From Dietzia cinnamea NBRC 102147 (GTDB lineage Bacteria; Actinomycetota; Actinomycetes; Mycobacteriales; Mycobacteriaceae), in the NCBI RefSeq assembly GCF_001571065.1, contig NZ_BCSW01000009.1, positions 32,780 through 96,779 of the forward strand: 64,000 bases of DNA, read 5' to 3'. Position numbers and translations under genes: made by a program. Positions 1 to 9,679 of this stretch are shown piece after piece (positions within the stretch are counted from its first letter, which is position 1; each line of letters opens with the position of its first letter). The notes beneath the pieces were generated by a model, which saw nothing but the letters and a program-made list of their open reading frames with translations, was not told where the DNA came from and did not search any database.

Positions 1-630
1 AAGCTCGGCATGACCCAGGTCTTCGACGAGAACAACCGGGTGGTCCCGGTGACCGTCGTGAAGGCCGGGCCGTGCGTCGTGACCGGGATTCGTACCGAAG
101 AGAACGACGGCTACAACGCCGTCCAGATCGCGTTCGGCGCGATCGACCCCCGCAAGGTCACCAAGCCGGTCGCGGGTCAGTTCGAGAAGGCCGGGGTCAC
201 CCCGCGCCGGCATATCGCCGAGATCCGGCTCGACAACGCCGAGCAGGCCTCCGGCTTCGAGATCGGCCAGGAGATCGGCGCCGACGTGTTCGAGGACGGT
301 GCCTTCGTCGACGTCACCGGCACGTCGAAGGGCAAGGGGTTCGCCGGCACCATGAAGCGCCACGGCTTCGCTGGTCAGGGCGCCTCGCACGGTACCCAGG
401 CGGTGCACCGTAAGCCCGGTTCCATCGGAGGCGCCTCGACGCCCGGCCGCGTCTTCAAGGGCAAGGCCATGGCCGGCCGCATGGGCAACGAGCGTGTGAC
501 CACCATGAACCTCAAGGTCCACAAGGTTGACGCCGAGGCCGGCGTCCTCCTCATCAAGGGAGCCATCCCGGGTCGCAACGGCGGCCTCGTGATGGTCCGT
601 TCCGCTGTGAAGGGCGGTGCGCGCGCATGA
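1..630 (+). CDS. rplC: 50S ribosomal protein L3 (5' partial)
   Basis: Large-subunit protein uL3, an early assembly protein near the peptidyl transferase centre. The frame is open from base 1 and begins Lys-Leu-Gly-Met-Thr-Gln, which matches the conserved region about 15 residues into L3. The true start therefore lies upstream of the window and the ATG at 10 is internal. The [14 protein letters not shown] stretch and the GxMGxxRVT segment are L3 hallmarks. The stop overlaps the rplD start (ATGA), as expected within the S10 operon. Confidence 0.97.
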   Translation, partial: KLGMTQVFDENNRVVPVTVVKAGPCVVTGIRTEENDGYNAVQIAFGAIDPRKVTKPVAGQFEKAGVTPRRHIAEIRLDNAEQASGFEIGQEIGADVFEDGAFVDVTGTSKGKGFAGTMKRHGFAGQGASHGTQAVHRKPGSIGGASTPGRVFKGKAMAGRMGNERVTTMNLKVHKVDAEAGVLLIKGAIPGRNGGLVMVRSAVKGGARA

Positions 631-1316
631 CCACGACGGAGAACACCGTGAACCTCAAGCTGGATGTCCGTACCCCAGCCGGCTCGACCGACGGCTCGGT
701 CGAGCTCCCCGCCGAGATCTTCGGCGTCGAGCCCAATCTGCCCCTGATGCACCAGGTCGTGGTGGCCCAGCTCGCCGCGGCGCGCCAGGGCACCCACTCG
801 ACCAAGACCCGCGGCGAGGTCCGCGGCGGCGGTCGTAAGCCGTTCCGCCAGAAGGGCACCGGCCGCGCCCGTCAGGGCTCGACCCGCGCCCCCGCCTACA
901 CCGGCGGCGGCACGGTCCACGGCCCCAAGCCGCGCGACTACTCGCAGCGCACGCCCAAGAAGATGAAGGCCGCCGCTCTGCGTGGCGCCCTGTCCGACCG
1001 GGCCGCCAGCGAGCGTATCCACGTGGTCACCGAGTTCGTCGAGGGCCAGAAGCCGTCGACCTCCGGTGTCCGTGACTTCCTCGGCACCCTGTCCGACCGG
1101 AAGAAGTTCCTGATCGTCGTCGGCCGCGAGGACCTCGCCGCGTGGCGCTCCGCCGCCAACCTCGATCATGTCCACCCGATCGCTCCGGATCAGCTCAACA
1201 CCTACGACGTCCTGAACGCCGACGACGTCGTGTTCTCGGTCGAGGCTCTGGACGCGTTCGTCACGCAGGCGAGCCGTTCGCTCGCCGGCAAGGCTGCGAA
1301 GGAGGCCGACAAGTGA
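627..1316 (+). CDS. rplD: 50S ribosomal protein L4
   Basis: uL4, 229 residues, a large-subunit protein whose long loop lines the exit tunnel. The conserved loop with [29 protein letters not shown] sequence lies near residues 52-75. The start overlaps the rplC stop by four bases and the stop overlaps the GTG start of rplW, so the three are translationally coupled. Confidence 0.97.
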   Translation: MTTTENTVNLKLDVRTPAGSTDGSVELPAEIFGVEPNLPLMHQVVVAQLAAARQGTHSTKTRGEVRGGGRKPFRQKGTGRARQGSTRAPAYTGGGTVHGPKPRDYSQRTPKKMKAAALRGALSDRAASERIHVVTEFVEGQKPSTSGVRDFLGTLSDRKKFLIVVGREDLAAWRSAANLDHVHPIAPDQLNTYDVLNADDVVFSVEALDAFVTQASRSLAGKAAKEADK

Positions 1317-1615
1317 GCACCGTCGCCGATCCCCGGGACGTGATCCTCGCCCCGGTCGTCTCCGAGAAGGCATACGGCCTGCTCGAGCAGGGCGTGTACA
1401 CGTTCCTGGTGGCCCCGGACGCCAACAAGACGCAGATCAAGATCGCCATCCAGGAGATCTTCGGCGTCACGGTGGAGTCCGTGAACACCGCTAACCGTCA
1501 GGGCAAGCGCAAGCGCACCCGCACCGGGTACGGACAGCGCAAGAGCACCAAGCGCGCCATCGTGACCCTCGCGGCCGACAGCAAGCCCATCGAGATCCCG
1601 GGTCTGACCGCCTGA
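1313..1615 (+). CDS. rplW: 50S ribosomal protein L23
   Basis: uL23, 100 residues, at the tunnel exit where trigger factor and SRP dock. I chose GTG 1313, which overlaps the rplD stop; an in-frame extension to 1142 would run far into rplD and is not credible. The product opens [19 protein letters not shown], the usual L23 start, and ends with the family's basic RQGKRKRTR tract followed by a short beta segment. Confidence 0.96.
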   Translation: MSTVADPRDVILAPVVSEKAYGLLEQGVYTFLVAPDANKTQIKIAIQEIFGVTVESVNTANRQGKRKRTRTGYGQRKSTKRAIVTLAADSKPIEIPGLTA

Positions 1616-1646
1616 GGGCGGGAAGAGTTAAGGACGAGAGAACCTC

Positions 1647-2483
1647 ATGGCTATCCGCAAGTACAAGCCCACGACCCCCGGTCGTCGCGGCTCGAGCGTC
1701 TCGGACTTCGCCGAGATCACCCGCTCGACGCCCGAGAAGTCGCTGTTGCGCCCGCTCAGCAAGACCGGCGGCCGTAACGGCCACGGCCGCATCACCACCC
1801 GCCACAAGGGCGGTGGGCACAAGCGTCAGTATCGTGTCATCGACTTCCGTCGGAACGACAAGGACGGCGTGCTCGCCACCGTGGCGCACATCGAGTACGA
1901 CCCGAACCGCACCGCGAACATCGCGCTCCTGCACTACGCGGACGGCGAGAAGCGCTACATCCTCGCCCCCCGCAACCTCAAGCAGGGCATGAAGGTGGAG
2001 TCGGGCGCAGGCGCCGACATCAAGACCGGCAACAACCTGCCGCTCCGCAACATCCCCGCCGGCACGGTCGTGCACGCGGTGGAGCTGCGCCCGGGCGGCG
2101 GCGCCAAGATGGCCCGCGCGGCCGGCGCCGGTATCCAGCTGCTCGGCAAGGAGGGCACCTACGCGTCCCTGCGTATGCCGTCCGGTGAGATCCGCCGGGT
2201 CGACGTGCGCTGCCGCGCCACGATCGGCGAGGTCGGCAACGCCGAGCAGGCCAACATCAACTGGGGTAAGGCCGGCCGCATGCGGTGGAAGGGCGTCCGC
2301 CCGACCGTCCGTGGTGTGGTCATGAACCCCATCGACCACCCGCACGGTGGTGGCGAGGGCAAGACGTCCGGTGGACGTCACCCCGTCAGCCCGTGGGGCC
2401 AGCCCGAGGGCCGGACCCGCAAGCCCAACAAGGCGAGCGACAGCCTCATCGTCCGTCGCCGTCGCACCGGTAAGAAGCGCTAA
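1647..2483 (+). CDS. rplB: 50S ribosomal protein L2
   Basis: uL2, 278 residues, essential for subunit association and peptidyl transfer. The C-terminal [20 protein letters not shown] segment carries the conserved histidine of the family. An AAGGACGAGAG ribosome-binding site precedes the ATG. It sits 31 bases after rplW in the S10 operon. Confidence 0.98.
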   Translation: MAIRKYKPTTPGRRGSSVSDFAEITRSTPEKSLLRPLSKTGGRNGHGRITTRHKGGGHKRQYRVIDFRRNDKDGVLATVAHIEYDPNRTANIALLHYADGEKRYILAPRNLKQGMKVESGAGADIKTGNNLPLRNIPAGTVVHAVELRPGGGAKMARAAGAGIQLLGKEGTYASLRMPSGEIRRVDVRCRATIGEVGNAEQANINWGKAGRMRWKGVRPTVRGVVMNPIDHPHGGGEGKTSGGRHPVSPWGQPEGRTRKPNKASDSLIVRRRRTGKKR

Positions 2484-2497
2484 GGAGGGAAACTAGG

Positions 2498-2779
2498 ATG
2501 CCTCGTAGTCTCAAGAAGGGTCCGTTCGTCGACGAACACCTCCTCGCGAAGGTGGACGTGCAGAACGACAAGGGCACTCATCAGGTCATCAAGACCTGGT
2601 CGCGTCGCTCGACGATCCTGCCCGATTTCATCGGCCACACGTTCGCCGTCCACGACGGCCGCAAGCATGTGCCCGTGTTCGTGTCCGACTCGATGGTGGG
2701 TCACAAGCTCGGCGAGTTCGCGCCGACGCGCACGTTCAAGGGGCACATCAAGGACGATCGGAAGAGTAAGCGTCGATGA
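2498..2779 (+). CDS. rpsS: 30S ribosomal protein S19
   Basis: uS19, 93 residues, in the small-subunit head with S13. It begins [15 protein letters not shown] and contains the family's [17 protein letters not shown] region. An AAGGAGGGAAAC ribosome-binding site precedes it, and its stop overlaps the rplV start (ATGA). Confidence 0.98.
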   Translation: MPRSLKKGPFVDEHLLAKVDVQNDKGTHQVIKTWSRRSTILPDFIGHTFAVHDGRKHVPVFVSDSMVGHKLGEFAPTRTFKGHIKDDRKSKRR

Positions 2780-3204
2780 GCACTGACACCCAGAAGAACG
2801 ACGCGCAGGCCGAGCAGAAGCTCACCGCCCGCGCCACCGCTAAGTTCGTCCGCGTCACGCCCATGAAGGCGCGTCGTGTGATCGACCTGGTCCGAGGCAA
2901 GGACGCCTCTGACGCGCTGGACATCCTGCGGTTCGCCCCGCAGTCCGCCAGCGAGCCGGTCGCCAAGGTTCTGGCGTCGGCGATCGCGAACGCCGAGAAC
3001 AACCTGGATCTGGATCCCCGGACCCTGGTCGTCACCACGGCGTACGCCGACGAGGGGCCGACCCTGAAGCGGTTCCGTCCGCGCGCCCAGGGCCGGGCCT
3101 TCCGCGTGCGGAAGCGCACGAGCCACATCACCGTCGAGGTGACCAGCGTGCCCGAGAAGGCCGGATCCGGCCGGGGACGTCGTAACCAGGGAGGTGCCCG
3201 CTAA
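2776..3204 (+). CDS. rplV: 50S ribosomal protein L22
   Basis: uL22, 142 residues, whose beta-hairpin lines the exit tunnel. The core [21 protein letters not shown] segment is at residues 18-40 and the basic hairpin [21 protein letters not shown] near residues 94-114. A short Gly/Arg-rich tail follows the normal C-terminus. It abuts rpsC directly, with TAA followed by ATG one base later. Confidence 0.97.
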   Translation: MSTDTQKNDAQAEQKLTARATAKFVRVTPMKARRVIDLVRGKDASDALDILRFAPQSASEPVAKVLASAIANAENNLDLDPRTLVVTTAYADEGPTLKRFRPRAQGRAFRVRKRTSHITVEVTSVPEKAGSGRGRRNQGGAR

Positions 3205-4023
3205 ATGGGACAGAAGATCCATCCGCACGGCTTCCGTCTGGGCATCACCTCGGACTGGACGTCCAAGTGGTTCGCCGACAAGCAGTACGCCGACTACGTG
3301 TCCGAGGACATCAAGATCCGCCAGCTCCTGTCGAAGGGCATGGAGCGGGCCGGCATCTCGGGCGTGGACATCTCGCGTACCCGTGACCGAGTCCACGTGG
3401 ACATCCACACCGCCCGTCCCGGCATCGTGATCGGTCGTCGTGGCGCCGAGGCCGACCGCCTGCGTGGCGAGCTCGAGAAGCTCACCGGCAAGCAGGTCCA
3501 CCTCAACATCCTCGAGATCAAGAACACCGAGGCCGACGCCCAGCTCGTCGCCCAGGGCATCGCCGAGCAGCTGTCCAACCGCGTCGCCTTCCGCCGCGCG
3601 ATGCGCAAGGGCATCCAGTCCGCCATGCGCCAGCCGCAGGTCAAGGGCATCAAGGTGGTCTGCTCGGGCCGTCTCGGCGGTGCCGAGATGTCCCGCTCGG
3701 AGCGCTACCACGAGGGCCGCGTCCCGCTCCACACCCTGCGTGCCGAGATCGACTACGGCACCTACGAGGCCAAGACGACCTTCGGTCGCATCGGCGTCAA
3801 GGTGTGGATCTACAAGGGCGACGTCGTGGGCGGTCGCCGCGAGTCCGACCAGTACGCCCAGTCCAGCAACCGCGGTGGCGCTGACCGTGGCCCGCGCCGC
3901 GAGCGCGGTGCCGGCCGGCCCCGTCGCTCCGGCGCCCAGGGCACCACGGCCACCAGCACCGAGACCGGCCGCGCCGGCTCGGCTGCCCCGGCCGAGGCGC
4001 CCGCAGAAAACAAGGAGGCCTGA
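3205..4023 (+). CDS. rpsC: 30S ribosomal protein S3
   Basis: uS3, 272 residues, at the mRNA entry channel. It begins [13 protein letters not shown]; the KH domain with its [11 protein letters not shown] loop lies near residues 74-85, and the C-terminal S3 domain follows. The last 55 or so residues form an Arg/Gly/Ala/Pro-rich tail absent from shorter homologues, as in several actinobacteria. An in-frame ATG further upstream would lie in rplV. Confidence 0.98.
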   Translation: MGQKIHPHGFRLGITSDWTSKWFADKQYADYVSEDIKIRQLLSKGMERAGISGVDISRTRDRVHVDIHTARPGIVIGRRGAEADRLRGELEKLTGKQVHLNILEIKNTEADAQLVAQGIAEQLSNRVAFRRAMRKGIQSAMRQPQVKGIKVVCSGRLGGAEMSRSERYHEGRVPLHTLRAEIDYGTYEAKTTFGRIGVKVWIYKGDVVGGRRESDQYAQSSNRGGADRGPRRERGAGRPRRSGAQGTTATSTETGRAGSAAPAEAPAENKEA

Positions 4024-4025
4024 CC

Positions 4026-4442
4026 GTGCTGATCCCGAAGCGCGTCAAGCACCGCAAGCAGCACCACCCCGGCCGCAGCGGTGCGGCCAAGGGCGGCACC
4101 AAGGTGACGTTCGGTGACTACGGCATCCAGGCCCTCGAGCCGGCGTACGTCACCAACCGTCAGATCGAGTCCGCTCGTATCGCCATCAACCGCCACATCA
4201 AGCGTGGTGGCAAGGTCTGGATCAACATCTACCCGGACCGTCCGCTGACCAAGAAGCCCGCCGAGGTCCGCATGGGTTCCGGTAAGGGCTCGGTCGAGTG
4301 GTGGGTCGCCAACGTCAAGCCGGGGCGCATCCTCTTCGAGATGTCGTACCCGAACGAGGAGACCGCTCGCGAGGCGCTTCGCCGCGCGCAGCACAAGCTC
4401 CCCTGTAAGACCCGCATCGTGACCCGGGAGGAGCAGTTCTGA
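4026..4442 (+). CDS. rplP: 50S ribosomal protein L16
   Basis: uL16, 138 residues, organises the tRNA-binding sites of the large subunit. It starts at a GTG two bases after rpsC and begins [15 protein letters not shown]. The conserved [16 protein letters not shown] and MGSGKG segments are present. Its stop overlaps the rpmC ATG by one base. Confidence 0.98.
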   Translation: MLIPKRVKHRKQHHPGRSGAAKGGTKVTFGDYGIQALEPAYVTNRQIESARIAINRHIKRGGKVWINIYPDRPLTKKPAEVRMGSGKGSVEWWVANVKPGRILFEMSYPNEETAREALRRAQHKLPCKTRIVTREEQF

Positions 4443-4672
4443 TGGCTAGTGGAACCACCGCCCCCGAGCTGCGCGAGCTCGACGCGGAAGCGCTGACCGC
4501 GCGTCTGCGTGAGGCCAAGGAAGAGCTGTTCAACCTGCGCTTCCAGATGGCCACCGGTCAGCTGACCAACAACCGTCGCCTGCGTGTCGTCCGTCACGAC
4601 ATCGCTCGCATCTACACTGTCATGCGCGAGCGCGAGCTCGGGCTGTCGGCGGCGCCGGGTGATGCCAAGTGA
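4442..4672 (+). CDS. rpmC: 50S ribosomal protein L29
   Basis: uL29, 76 residues, a two-helix protein by the tunnel exit. The [20 protein letters not shown] and [11 protein letters not shown] segments match the family. It overlaps rplP by one base and rpsQ by four (GTGA), so it is tightly coupled. The C-terminal tail is slightly longer than the usual 60-70 residues. Confidence 0.96.
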   Translation: MASGTTAPELRELDAEALTARLREAKEELFNLRFQMATGQLTNNRRLRVVRHDIARIYTVMRERELGLSAAPGDAK

Positions 4673-4965
4673 GTGACAAGGAAGCAGTTGTGACTGAGTC
4701 CAACGAGAACACCGAGCGCAACAGCCGCAAGGTGCGGATCGGGTACGTCGTGTCCGACAAGATGGAGAAGACCATCGTCGTCGAGCTCGAGGACCGCGTG
4801 AAGCACCCGCTGTACGGCAAGATCATGCGACGTACGGAGCGCGTCAAGGCGCACGACGAGACCAACACCGCCGGTGTCGGCGACCGCGTGCGGATCATGG
4901 AGACCCGCCCGCTGTCCGCCTCGAAGCGGTACCGCCTCGTGGAGGTCCTGGAGCGCGCCAAGTAG
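4669..4965 (+). CDS. rpsQ: 30S ribosomal protein S17
   Basis: uS17, 98 residues, a 16S rRNA-binding OB-fold protein. The GTG at 4669 overlaps the rpmC stop; an alternative start is GTG 4690. The core [19 protein letters not shown] and [11 protein letters not shown] segments are clear, after a short acidic N-terminal extension. It is the last gene before the terminator at 4987. Confidence 0.97.
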   Translation: MSDKEAVVTESNENTERNSRKVRIGYVVSDKMEKTIVVELEDRVKHPLYGKIMRRTERVKAHDETNTAGVGDRVRIMETRPLSASKRYRLVEVLERAK

Positions 4966-4986
4966 GTCCGCCCCGCTCCACACGAG

Positions 4987-5019
4987 CAACCCGCCCCTGG
5001 GATTCCCGGGGGCGGGTTG
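4987..5019 (+). terminator. Rho-independent terminator after rpsQ
   Basis: An 11-bp perfect stem (CAACCCGCCCC pairing with GGGGCGGGTTG, 4987-4997 and 5009-5019) is followed by TTCGCATTTGT. It lies 21 bases after rpsQ and ends the S10 operon before the mycolyltransferase gene. Confidence 0.85.
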
Positions 5020-5139
5020 TTCGCATTTGTCACATGAGTAGACGCTGATACGACGGGGAACGTACTGTGTCATCGGCCCGGGTACGGACCGGAGCCTCAC
5101 ACACGACAGCGACATCGCCCAGCCAGGACAGGACGCCAC

Positions 5140-6615
5140 ATGACCGTACGAGTGGATAATCACCAGCGGAAGGAAGTGCGAGCCGGGGCCGCCCGCGGAT
5201 TGCGCGCCCTCGCCGCGTCGGCAGCCGCGGTGGCTCTGATCGCCGGCGGGGCCGTGCCGGCCGCCGCGCAGAGCCCCGACGCCGGATCGATCGGGCCGGG
5301 GTCCGTCGACCCTGCGTCCCTGGCGCCGAGCGTCGTGCCCGGGAGCCTGTTCGGGGTACCGTCGCTGAGTATTGCCGCCTCGACCCATCTCGGCGCGCCG
5401 ATCCCGTTGACGGGCGTCCTCGGATCACTCGCGGACGCCGGGTCCGGGGATTTCGCCCGCCCCGGCAGCTCGCTGCCGCCCGGGCAGCCGATAGCGGTCC
5501 GCGACAAGTCGATCACCCGGTCCGAGGTGCGGAGCATAGATCCGCTCTTCCCCGCGTCCCCACACGAGGTCGACGGGCGCGCCGAGGTCTGGACGGTCAC
5601 GTCGGCGACGATGCAGCGGGTCGTGCGGGTGGAGGTCTACCGCGCTCCCGCGGGCGTCGACGCCCCCAACGTCTACTTCCTCGACGGTGTGGGCAGCGAG
5701 TCCCCCTCGGGCTGGAGCGGTGGCATGGGCTGGGGCGATCCGGCCGTGCGCGACCTCGACGTCAACGTGATCGCGCCGACCGGCGCTCCGTCATCGATGT
5801 GGTCCGACTGGCGGACCGACGATCCGGTCCTCGGCCCCAACAGCTGGGAGACGTTCCTGACCGAGGAGCTGCCGCCGCTGCTCGAGCAGGGTCTCGAAGG
5901 CACCGCCGACGGGCTCGCGCACAACGGGGACTGGGGCGTGTTGGGCGTCTCGATGGGGGCGGCGTCGGCGCTCCACCTGGCCAACTCCACTCCGGAGATG
6001 TTCAGCGGGGCCGGGGGAGTGTCGGGTGCCTATTCGACACTGGACGAGCTCGGGTACCAGTACGCCCGTCTGACCGTGGCCGCCCGCCACGGTGAGGTGA
6101 CCAACATGTGGGGACCACGGGGATCGCAGGCGTGGGAGGACCACGACACGGTCGCCGACCCGAGCGGGCTGGCCGGACAGTCCGTGTTCCTCAGCGCTGC
6201 CACCGGGCTCGTCGGATCGACCGAGCTGGGGTACTTCGGGAGTAACGAAGTCGTGCTGCTCGACGGCCACATCCTCGAGAAGGGGTCCTACGAGAGCACC
6301 CGCGCGCTCGAGGGCGCACTGCGCGGGGTCCCGGATGTCGATCTGCAGGTCGTCTACATGGACGCGGGTATCCACAACTGGCCGACCTTCGTCCCGCAGA
6401 TGCTTCCGGGGCTGCAGCACATCCTCTCCGGGCTCGATGCCGCCGTTCCCAACTCGCGGGCCACGACCGGGGGAGTGGCGGATCGCGAGCACAGCCCGCT
6501 CGGCTCCCTGGGCTCGGCCGGCTCGGCCGGCTCTTCGGGCGGGACGGGCTCGGCCGGCGCCTCCGGATCGCTCCGCACGGTGGGCGGCGGCTCGGCGGGG
6601 TCGGGCGGCAGCTGA
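5140..6615 (+). CDS. Secreted mycolyltransferase (antigen 85 / Cmt family esterase)
   Basis: 491 residues. Enzymes of this family move mycolic acids between trehalose esters and the cell-wall arabinogalactan or trehalose, outside the membrane. Residues 1-44 form a Sec signal peptide (basic start, Ala-rich core, AAAQ end). The esterase domain follows, with nucleophile Ser271 in GVSMGA and the GIHNWP signature carrying the probable catalytic His412. From about residue 450 the tail is a Gly/Ser/Ala low-complexity run. It is a single-gene insertion between the S10 terminator and rplN; the upstream 120 bases should hold its promoter, but I could not place one with confidence. Which mycolate acceptor it uses cannot be told from sequence. 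Confidence 0.9.
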   Translation: MTVRVDNHQRKEVRAGAARGLRALAASAAAVALIAGGAVPAAAQSPDAGSIGPGSVDPASLAPSVVPGSLFGVPSLSIAASTHLGAPIPLTGVLGSLADAGSGDFARPGSSLPPGQPIAVRDKSITRSEVRSIDPLFPASPHEVDGRAEVWTVTSATMQRVVRVEVYRAPAGVDAPNVYFLDGVGSESPSGWSGGMGWGDPAVRDLDVNVIAPTGAPSSMWSDWRTDDPVLGPNSWETFLTEELPPLLEQGLEGTADGLAHNGDWGVLGVSMGAASALHLANSTPEMFSGAGGVSGAYSTLDELGYQYARLTVAARHGEVTNMWGPRGSQAWEDHDTVADPSGLAGQSVFLSAATGLVGSTELGYFGSNEVVLLDGHILEKGSYESTRALEGALRGVPDVDLQVVYMDAGIHNWPTFVPQMLPGLQHILSGLDAAVPNSRATTGGVADREHSPLGSLGSAGSAGSSGGTGSAGASGSLRTVGGGSAGSGGS

Positions 6616-6622
6616 CCGGGAT

Positions 6623-6652
6623 TTGGGCCGCGGAGCAGCCGCACCCTACACT
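6623..6652 (+). promoter_or_regulatory. Candidate sigma-70 promoter for rplN-rplX-rplE
   Basis: TTGGGC (6623-6628) and TACACT (6647-6652) are separated by 18 bases, about 100 bases before rplN. It follows the mycolyltransferase stop and would restart transcription of the spc genes after the insertion. Inferred from hexamers only. Confidence 0.5.
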
Positions 6653-6759
6653 GGAACAGTTGCCCGAGCTGTCGCGCACCTTTCGCGCGCCCGGGCGGCA
6701 TGACCGCGTGTGTCGGGTCGGTATCCGGCACACATCGAACAGACCTGGTCAGGAGAACC

Positions 6760-7128
6760 ATGATCCAGCAGGAGTCGCGGCTGAAGGTCGCCGACAACAC
6801 GGGTGCCAAGGAGATTCTCTGCATCCGCGTTCTCGGCGGGTCCAAGCGTCGCTATGCGGGCGTGGGCGACATCATCGTCGCCACCGTCAAGGACGCCATC
6901 CCCGGCGGCAACGTCAAGAAGGGTGAGGTCGTCAAGGCCGTCATCGTGCGCACCGCCAAGGAGCGCCGTCGCCCGGACGGGTCGTACATCAAGTTCGACG
7001 AGAACGCCGCCGTCATCATCAAGAACGACAACGACCCGCGTGGCACGCGCATCTTCGGGCCCGTCGGCCGCGAGCTGCGCGACAAGAAGTTCATGCGCAT
7101 CGTCTCGCTGGCTCCGGAGGTGCTCTGA
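6760..7128 (+). CDS. rplN: 50S ribosomal protein L14
   Basis: uL14, 122 residues, at the subunit interface. I chose ATG 6760 because the product then starts [18 protein letters not shown], the universal L14 start, and AGGAG lies seven bases upstream. The longer in-frame reading from 6700 adds 20 residues found in no L14. First gene of the rplN-rplX-rplE unit. Confidence 0.98.
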   Translation: MIQQESRLKVADNTGAKEILCIRVLGGSKRRYAGVGDIIVATVKDAIPGGNVKKGEVVKAVIVRTAKERRRPDGSYIKFDENAAVIIKNDNDPRGTRIFGPVGRELRDKKFMRIVSLAPEVL

Positions 7129-7129
7129 C

Positions 7130-7444
7130 ATGAAGGTTCACAAGGGCGACACCGTGCTCGTCATCTCGGGCAAGGACAAGGGCGCGAAGGGCAAGGTCAT
7201 CCAGGCCTTCCCCGCCCAGGAGAAGGTCCTCGTCGAGGGCGTCAACCGCATCAAGAAGCACACCTCCAACTCGGCTGCCGAGCGTGGCGCCTCCTCCGGC
7301 GGCATCGTCACCCAGGAGGCCCCGATCCACGTGTCCAACGTGATGGTCGTGGACGCCGACGGCACCCCGACCCGGGTCGGAATCCGCACCGACGAGAACG
7401 GCAAGCGCGTCCGTGTCTCGCGTAAGACCGGGAAGGACCTGTGA
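7130..7444 (+). CDS. rplX: 50S ribosomal protein L24
   Basis: uL24, 104 residues, an assembly initiator with a KOW motif ([17 protein letters not shown]) at its N-terminus. The ATG at 7130 lies one base after the rplN stop. It overlaps rplE by four bases (GTGA). Confidence 0.97.
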   Translation: MKVHKGDTVLVISGKDKGAKGKVIQAFPAQEKVLVEGVNRIKKHTSNSAAERGASSGGIVTQEAPIHVSNVMVVDADGTPTRVGIRTDENGKRVRVSRKTGKDL

Positions 7445-8019
7445 CCATGACCGATACCGCTCTTCCCACCGGCTACACCCCGCGCCTCAAGGCGAAGTAC
7501 CGTAGCGAGATCAAGCCGGCGCTGAACGAGACGTTCGAATACGCGAACGTCATGCAGATCCCGGGCGTCGTCAAGGTCGTCGTCAACATGGGCGTCGGCG
7601 ACGCCGCTCGCGACGCCAAGCTCATCAACGGCGCGATCAACGACCTCACCCTGATCACCGGCCAGAAGCCGGAGGTCCGGCGGGCCCGCAAGTCCATCGC
7701 GCAGTTCAAGCTGCGTGAGGGCATGCCCATCGGCGCGCGCGTCACCCTCCGTGGCGACCGCATGTGGGAGTTCCTGGACCGTCTGACCACCGTCGCCCTG
7801 CCGCGTATCCGCGACTTCCGCGGCCTCTCCGGCAAGCAGTTCGACGGTCACGGCAACTACACCTTCGGTCTCAACGAGCAGACGATGTTCTACGAGATCG
7901 ACGTCGACAAGGTCGATCGTCCGCGCGGTATGGACATCACTGTCGTCACCACCGCGACGAACGACGAAGAGGGCCGGGCGCTTCTCAAGCACCTCGGATT
8001 CCCCTTCAAGGAGAACTGA
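7441..8019 (+). CDS. rplE: 50S ribosomal protein L5
   Basis: uL5, 192 residues, binds 5S rRNA and contacts S13 across the interface. GTG 7441 overlaps rplX; ATG 7447 is an alternative two codons later. Conserved segments include [37 protein letters not shown] and the [11 protein letters not shown] stretch. Most actinobacteria continue with a zinc-type S14 gene here; this genome does not. Confidence 0.98.
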   Translation: MTMTDTALPTGYTPRLKAKYRSEIKPALNETFEYANVMQIPGVVKVVVNMGVGDAARDAKLINGAINDLTLITGQKPEVRRARKSIAQFKLREGMPIGARVTLRGDRMWEFLDRLTTVALPRIRDFRGLSGKQFDGHGNYTFGLNEQTMFYEIDVDKVDRPRGMDITVVTTATNDEEGRALLKHLGFPFKEN

Positions 8020-8049
8020 TCCTCTCCTGACAGGCCGGACCGGCCGTCC

Positions 8050-8082
8050 TCGCCGGGGCACCGCATCGCGGGTCCCCGGCGA
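8050..8082 (+). terminator. Hairpin after rplE (terminator or attenuator)
   Basis: A 9-bp perfect stem (TCGCCGGGG at 8050-8058, CCCCGGCGA at 8074-8082) is extended by an ACC/GGT pairing with one bulged C. No T-run follows, so termination is possible but unproven. It lies in the 271-base gap between rplE and rpsH. Confidence 0.5.
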
Positions 8083-8290
8083 CGGGCAGACGGCCCAGTC
8101 GTCTGGTCGTGAACAGTGAGAAGAGCACTGTGAACGGCGGGACACCCGAGCGCCCCACGGGGAGCCGGATCCCATACAAGAGAACATTCGCACTCTTCGT
8201 GATAGGCCCACGGCGTTCGCGGGCGACCCACAGGTCGCCGGGCGGGCGTGTTGCATGGGAACCGTTACGAGAAAGGAACATGGTCCATCC

Positions 8291-8689
8291 ATGTCGATGA
8301 CCGATCCCATCGCGGACATGCTGACGCGTGTGCGTAACGCCAACTCGGCGTTCCACGACACCGTGTCGATGCCGCATTCCAAGCTCAAGGGCAACATCGC
8401 GGCGATCCTCAAGCAGGAGGGTTACATCGCCGACTACGCCGTCTCCGACGCCGAGGTGGGCAAGAAGCTCACCATCGATCTGAAGTACGGCCCGTCCCGC
8501 CAGCGGAGCATCCAGGGCATCAAGCGCATCTCGAAGCCGGGTCTGCGTGTGTACGCCAAGTCCACCGAACTGCCCAAGGTCCTCGGCGGGCTGGGCGTCG
8601 CGATCATCTCGACGTCCCAGGGTCTGCTCACCGACCGTCAGGCGAACAACAAGAAGGTGGGCGGGGAAGTCCTCGCCTACGTCTGGTAA
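8291..8689 (+). CDS. rpsH: 30S ribosomal protein S8
   Basis: uS8, 132 residues, binds helix 21 of 16S rRNA and in other bacteria represses the spc operon. I chose ATG 8291: [18 protein letters not shown] is the family start, and the in-frame ATG at 8255 adds 12 residues unlike S8. GAAAGGA lies 13 bases upstream; ATG 8297 would be two codons shorter. The 271-base gap before it suggests a new transcription unit running to rplO. Confidence 0.96.
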   Translation: MSMTDPIADMLTRVRNANSAFHDTVSMPHSKLKGNIAAILKQEGYIADYAVSDAEVGKKLTIDLKYGPSRQRSIQGIKRISKPGLRVYAKSTELPKVLGGLGVAIISTSQGLLTDRQANNKKVGGEVLAYVW

Positions 8690-8701
8690 GGGGGCGACGA
8701 A

Positions 8702-9238
8702 ATGTCACGTATCGGCAAGGCTCCGATCACAGTCCCGTCCGGTGTCGACATCAAGGTCGACGGCCAGACCATCACGGTCAAGGGCCCCAAGGGTGAGCTC
8801 ACCCAGGTGCTGCCCGAGCCCATCTCGGTGACAGTCGAGGAGGGCACCCTCACGGTGAACCGTCCCGACGACCACCGCGACAACCGCTCCCTGCACGGCC
8901 TCTCCCGCTCGCTGGTCAACAACATGGTCGTGGGCGTGACCGAGGGTTACAAGCAGGACATGGAGATCTTCGGCGTCGGATACCGCGTCGTGGCCAAGGG
9001 CTCGGACCTCGAGTTCGCCCTCGGTTACTCGCACCCGGTGCCGGTCGCCGCCCCGGCGGGCATCACGTTCGCCGTCGACGGTGCGACCAAGTTCTCGATC
9101 TCCGGTATCGACAAGCAGCAGGTGGGCCAGATCGCCGCCAACATCAAGCGACTGCGGAAGCACGACCCGTACAAGGGCAAGGGCATCCGCTACGCCGGCG
9201 AGCAGGTCCGTCGCAAGGTCGGAAAGACGGGTAAGTGA
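8702..9238 (+). CDS. rplF: 50S ribosomal protein L6
   Basis: uL6, 178 residues, near the factor-binding site. It shows the family's tandem repeat fold, with [15 protein letters not shown] at the start and the [19 protein letters not shown] signature near the C-terminus. AAGGGGGCGACGAA precedes the ATG. It overlaps rplR by four bases. Confidence 0.98.
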   Translation: MSRIGKAPITVPSGVDIKVDGQTITVKGPKGELTQVLPEPISVTVEEGTLTVNRPDDHRDNRSLHGLSRSLVNNMVVGVTEGYKQDMEIFGVGYRVVAKGSDLEFALGYSHPVPVAAPAGITFAVDGATKFSISGIDKQQVGQIAANIKRLRKHDPYKGKGIRYAGEQVRRKVGKTGK

Positions 9239-9636
9239 TCATGAGCAGCACCAAGAAGCGTTCCCCGCTGGGAACCGACGCCTCGACCGCACGTCGCGAG
9301 GGTCGGGCCCGGCGCCATTACCGCCTCCGCAAGAAGGTCTCCGGCACGCCGGAGCGTCCGCGGTTGGTCGTCAACCGCTCCTCGCGCCACATCCACGCCC
9401 AGATCGTCGACGACCTGGCGGGCCGTACGCTCGCCGCCGCGTCGACCATCGAGGCCGATGTGCGGTCCCTCGAGGGCGACAAGAAGGCCCGCAGCGCGAA
9501 GGTCGGCCAGCTCCTGGCCGAGCGCGCCAAGGCCGCCGGCATCGACGCCGTCGTGTTCGACCGTGGCGGCAACAAGTACCACGGCCGGATCGCGTCGCTC
9601 GCCGACGCCGCCCGCGAGGGTGGGCTGGAGTTCTGA
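9235..9636 (+). CDS. rplR: 50S ribosomal protein L18
   Basis: uL18, 133 residues, binds 5S rRNA with L5. GTG 9235 overlaps the rplF stop and is better spaced from GGAAAG (9221) than the in-frame ATG 9241, which is the alternative. The [20 protein letters not shown] and GGNKYHGRI segments are diagnostic. Confidence 0.97.
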   Translation: MIMSSTKKRSPLGTDASTARREGRARRHYRLRKKVSGTPERPRLVVNRSSRHIHAQIVDDLAGRTLAAASTIEADVRSLEGDKKARSAKVGQLLAERAKAAGIDAVVFDRGGNKYHGRIASLADAAREGGLEF

Positions 9637-9679
9637 TGATCAACACCACTGCACTGACCGCGAATGGAAGGACCGTCTG

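Noticed and set aside
8109..8300. 63-codon plus-strand frame in the rplE-rpsH gap
   Set aside because: No ribosome-binding site, no resemblance to S14 (no CxxC, no basic core), and its end runs into the rpsH start region.
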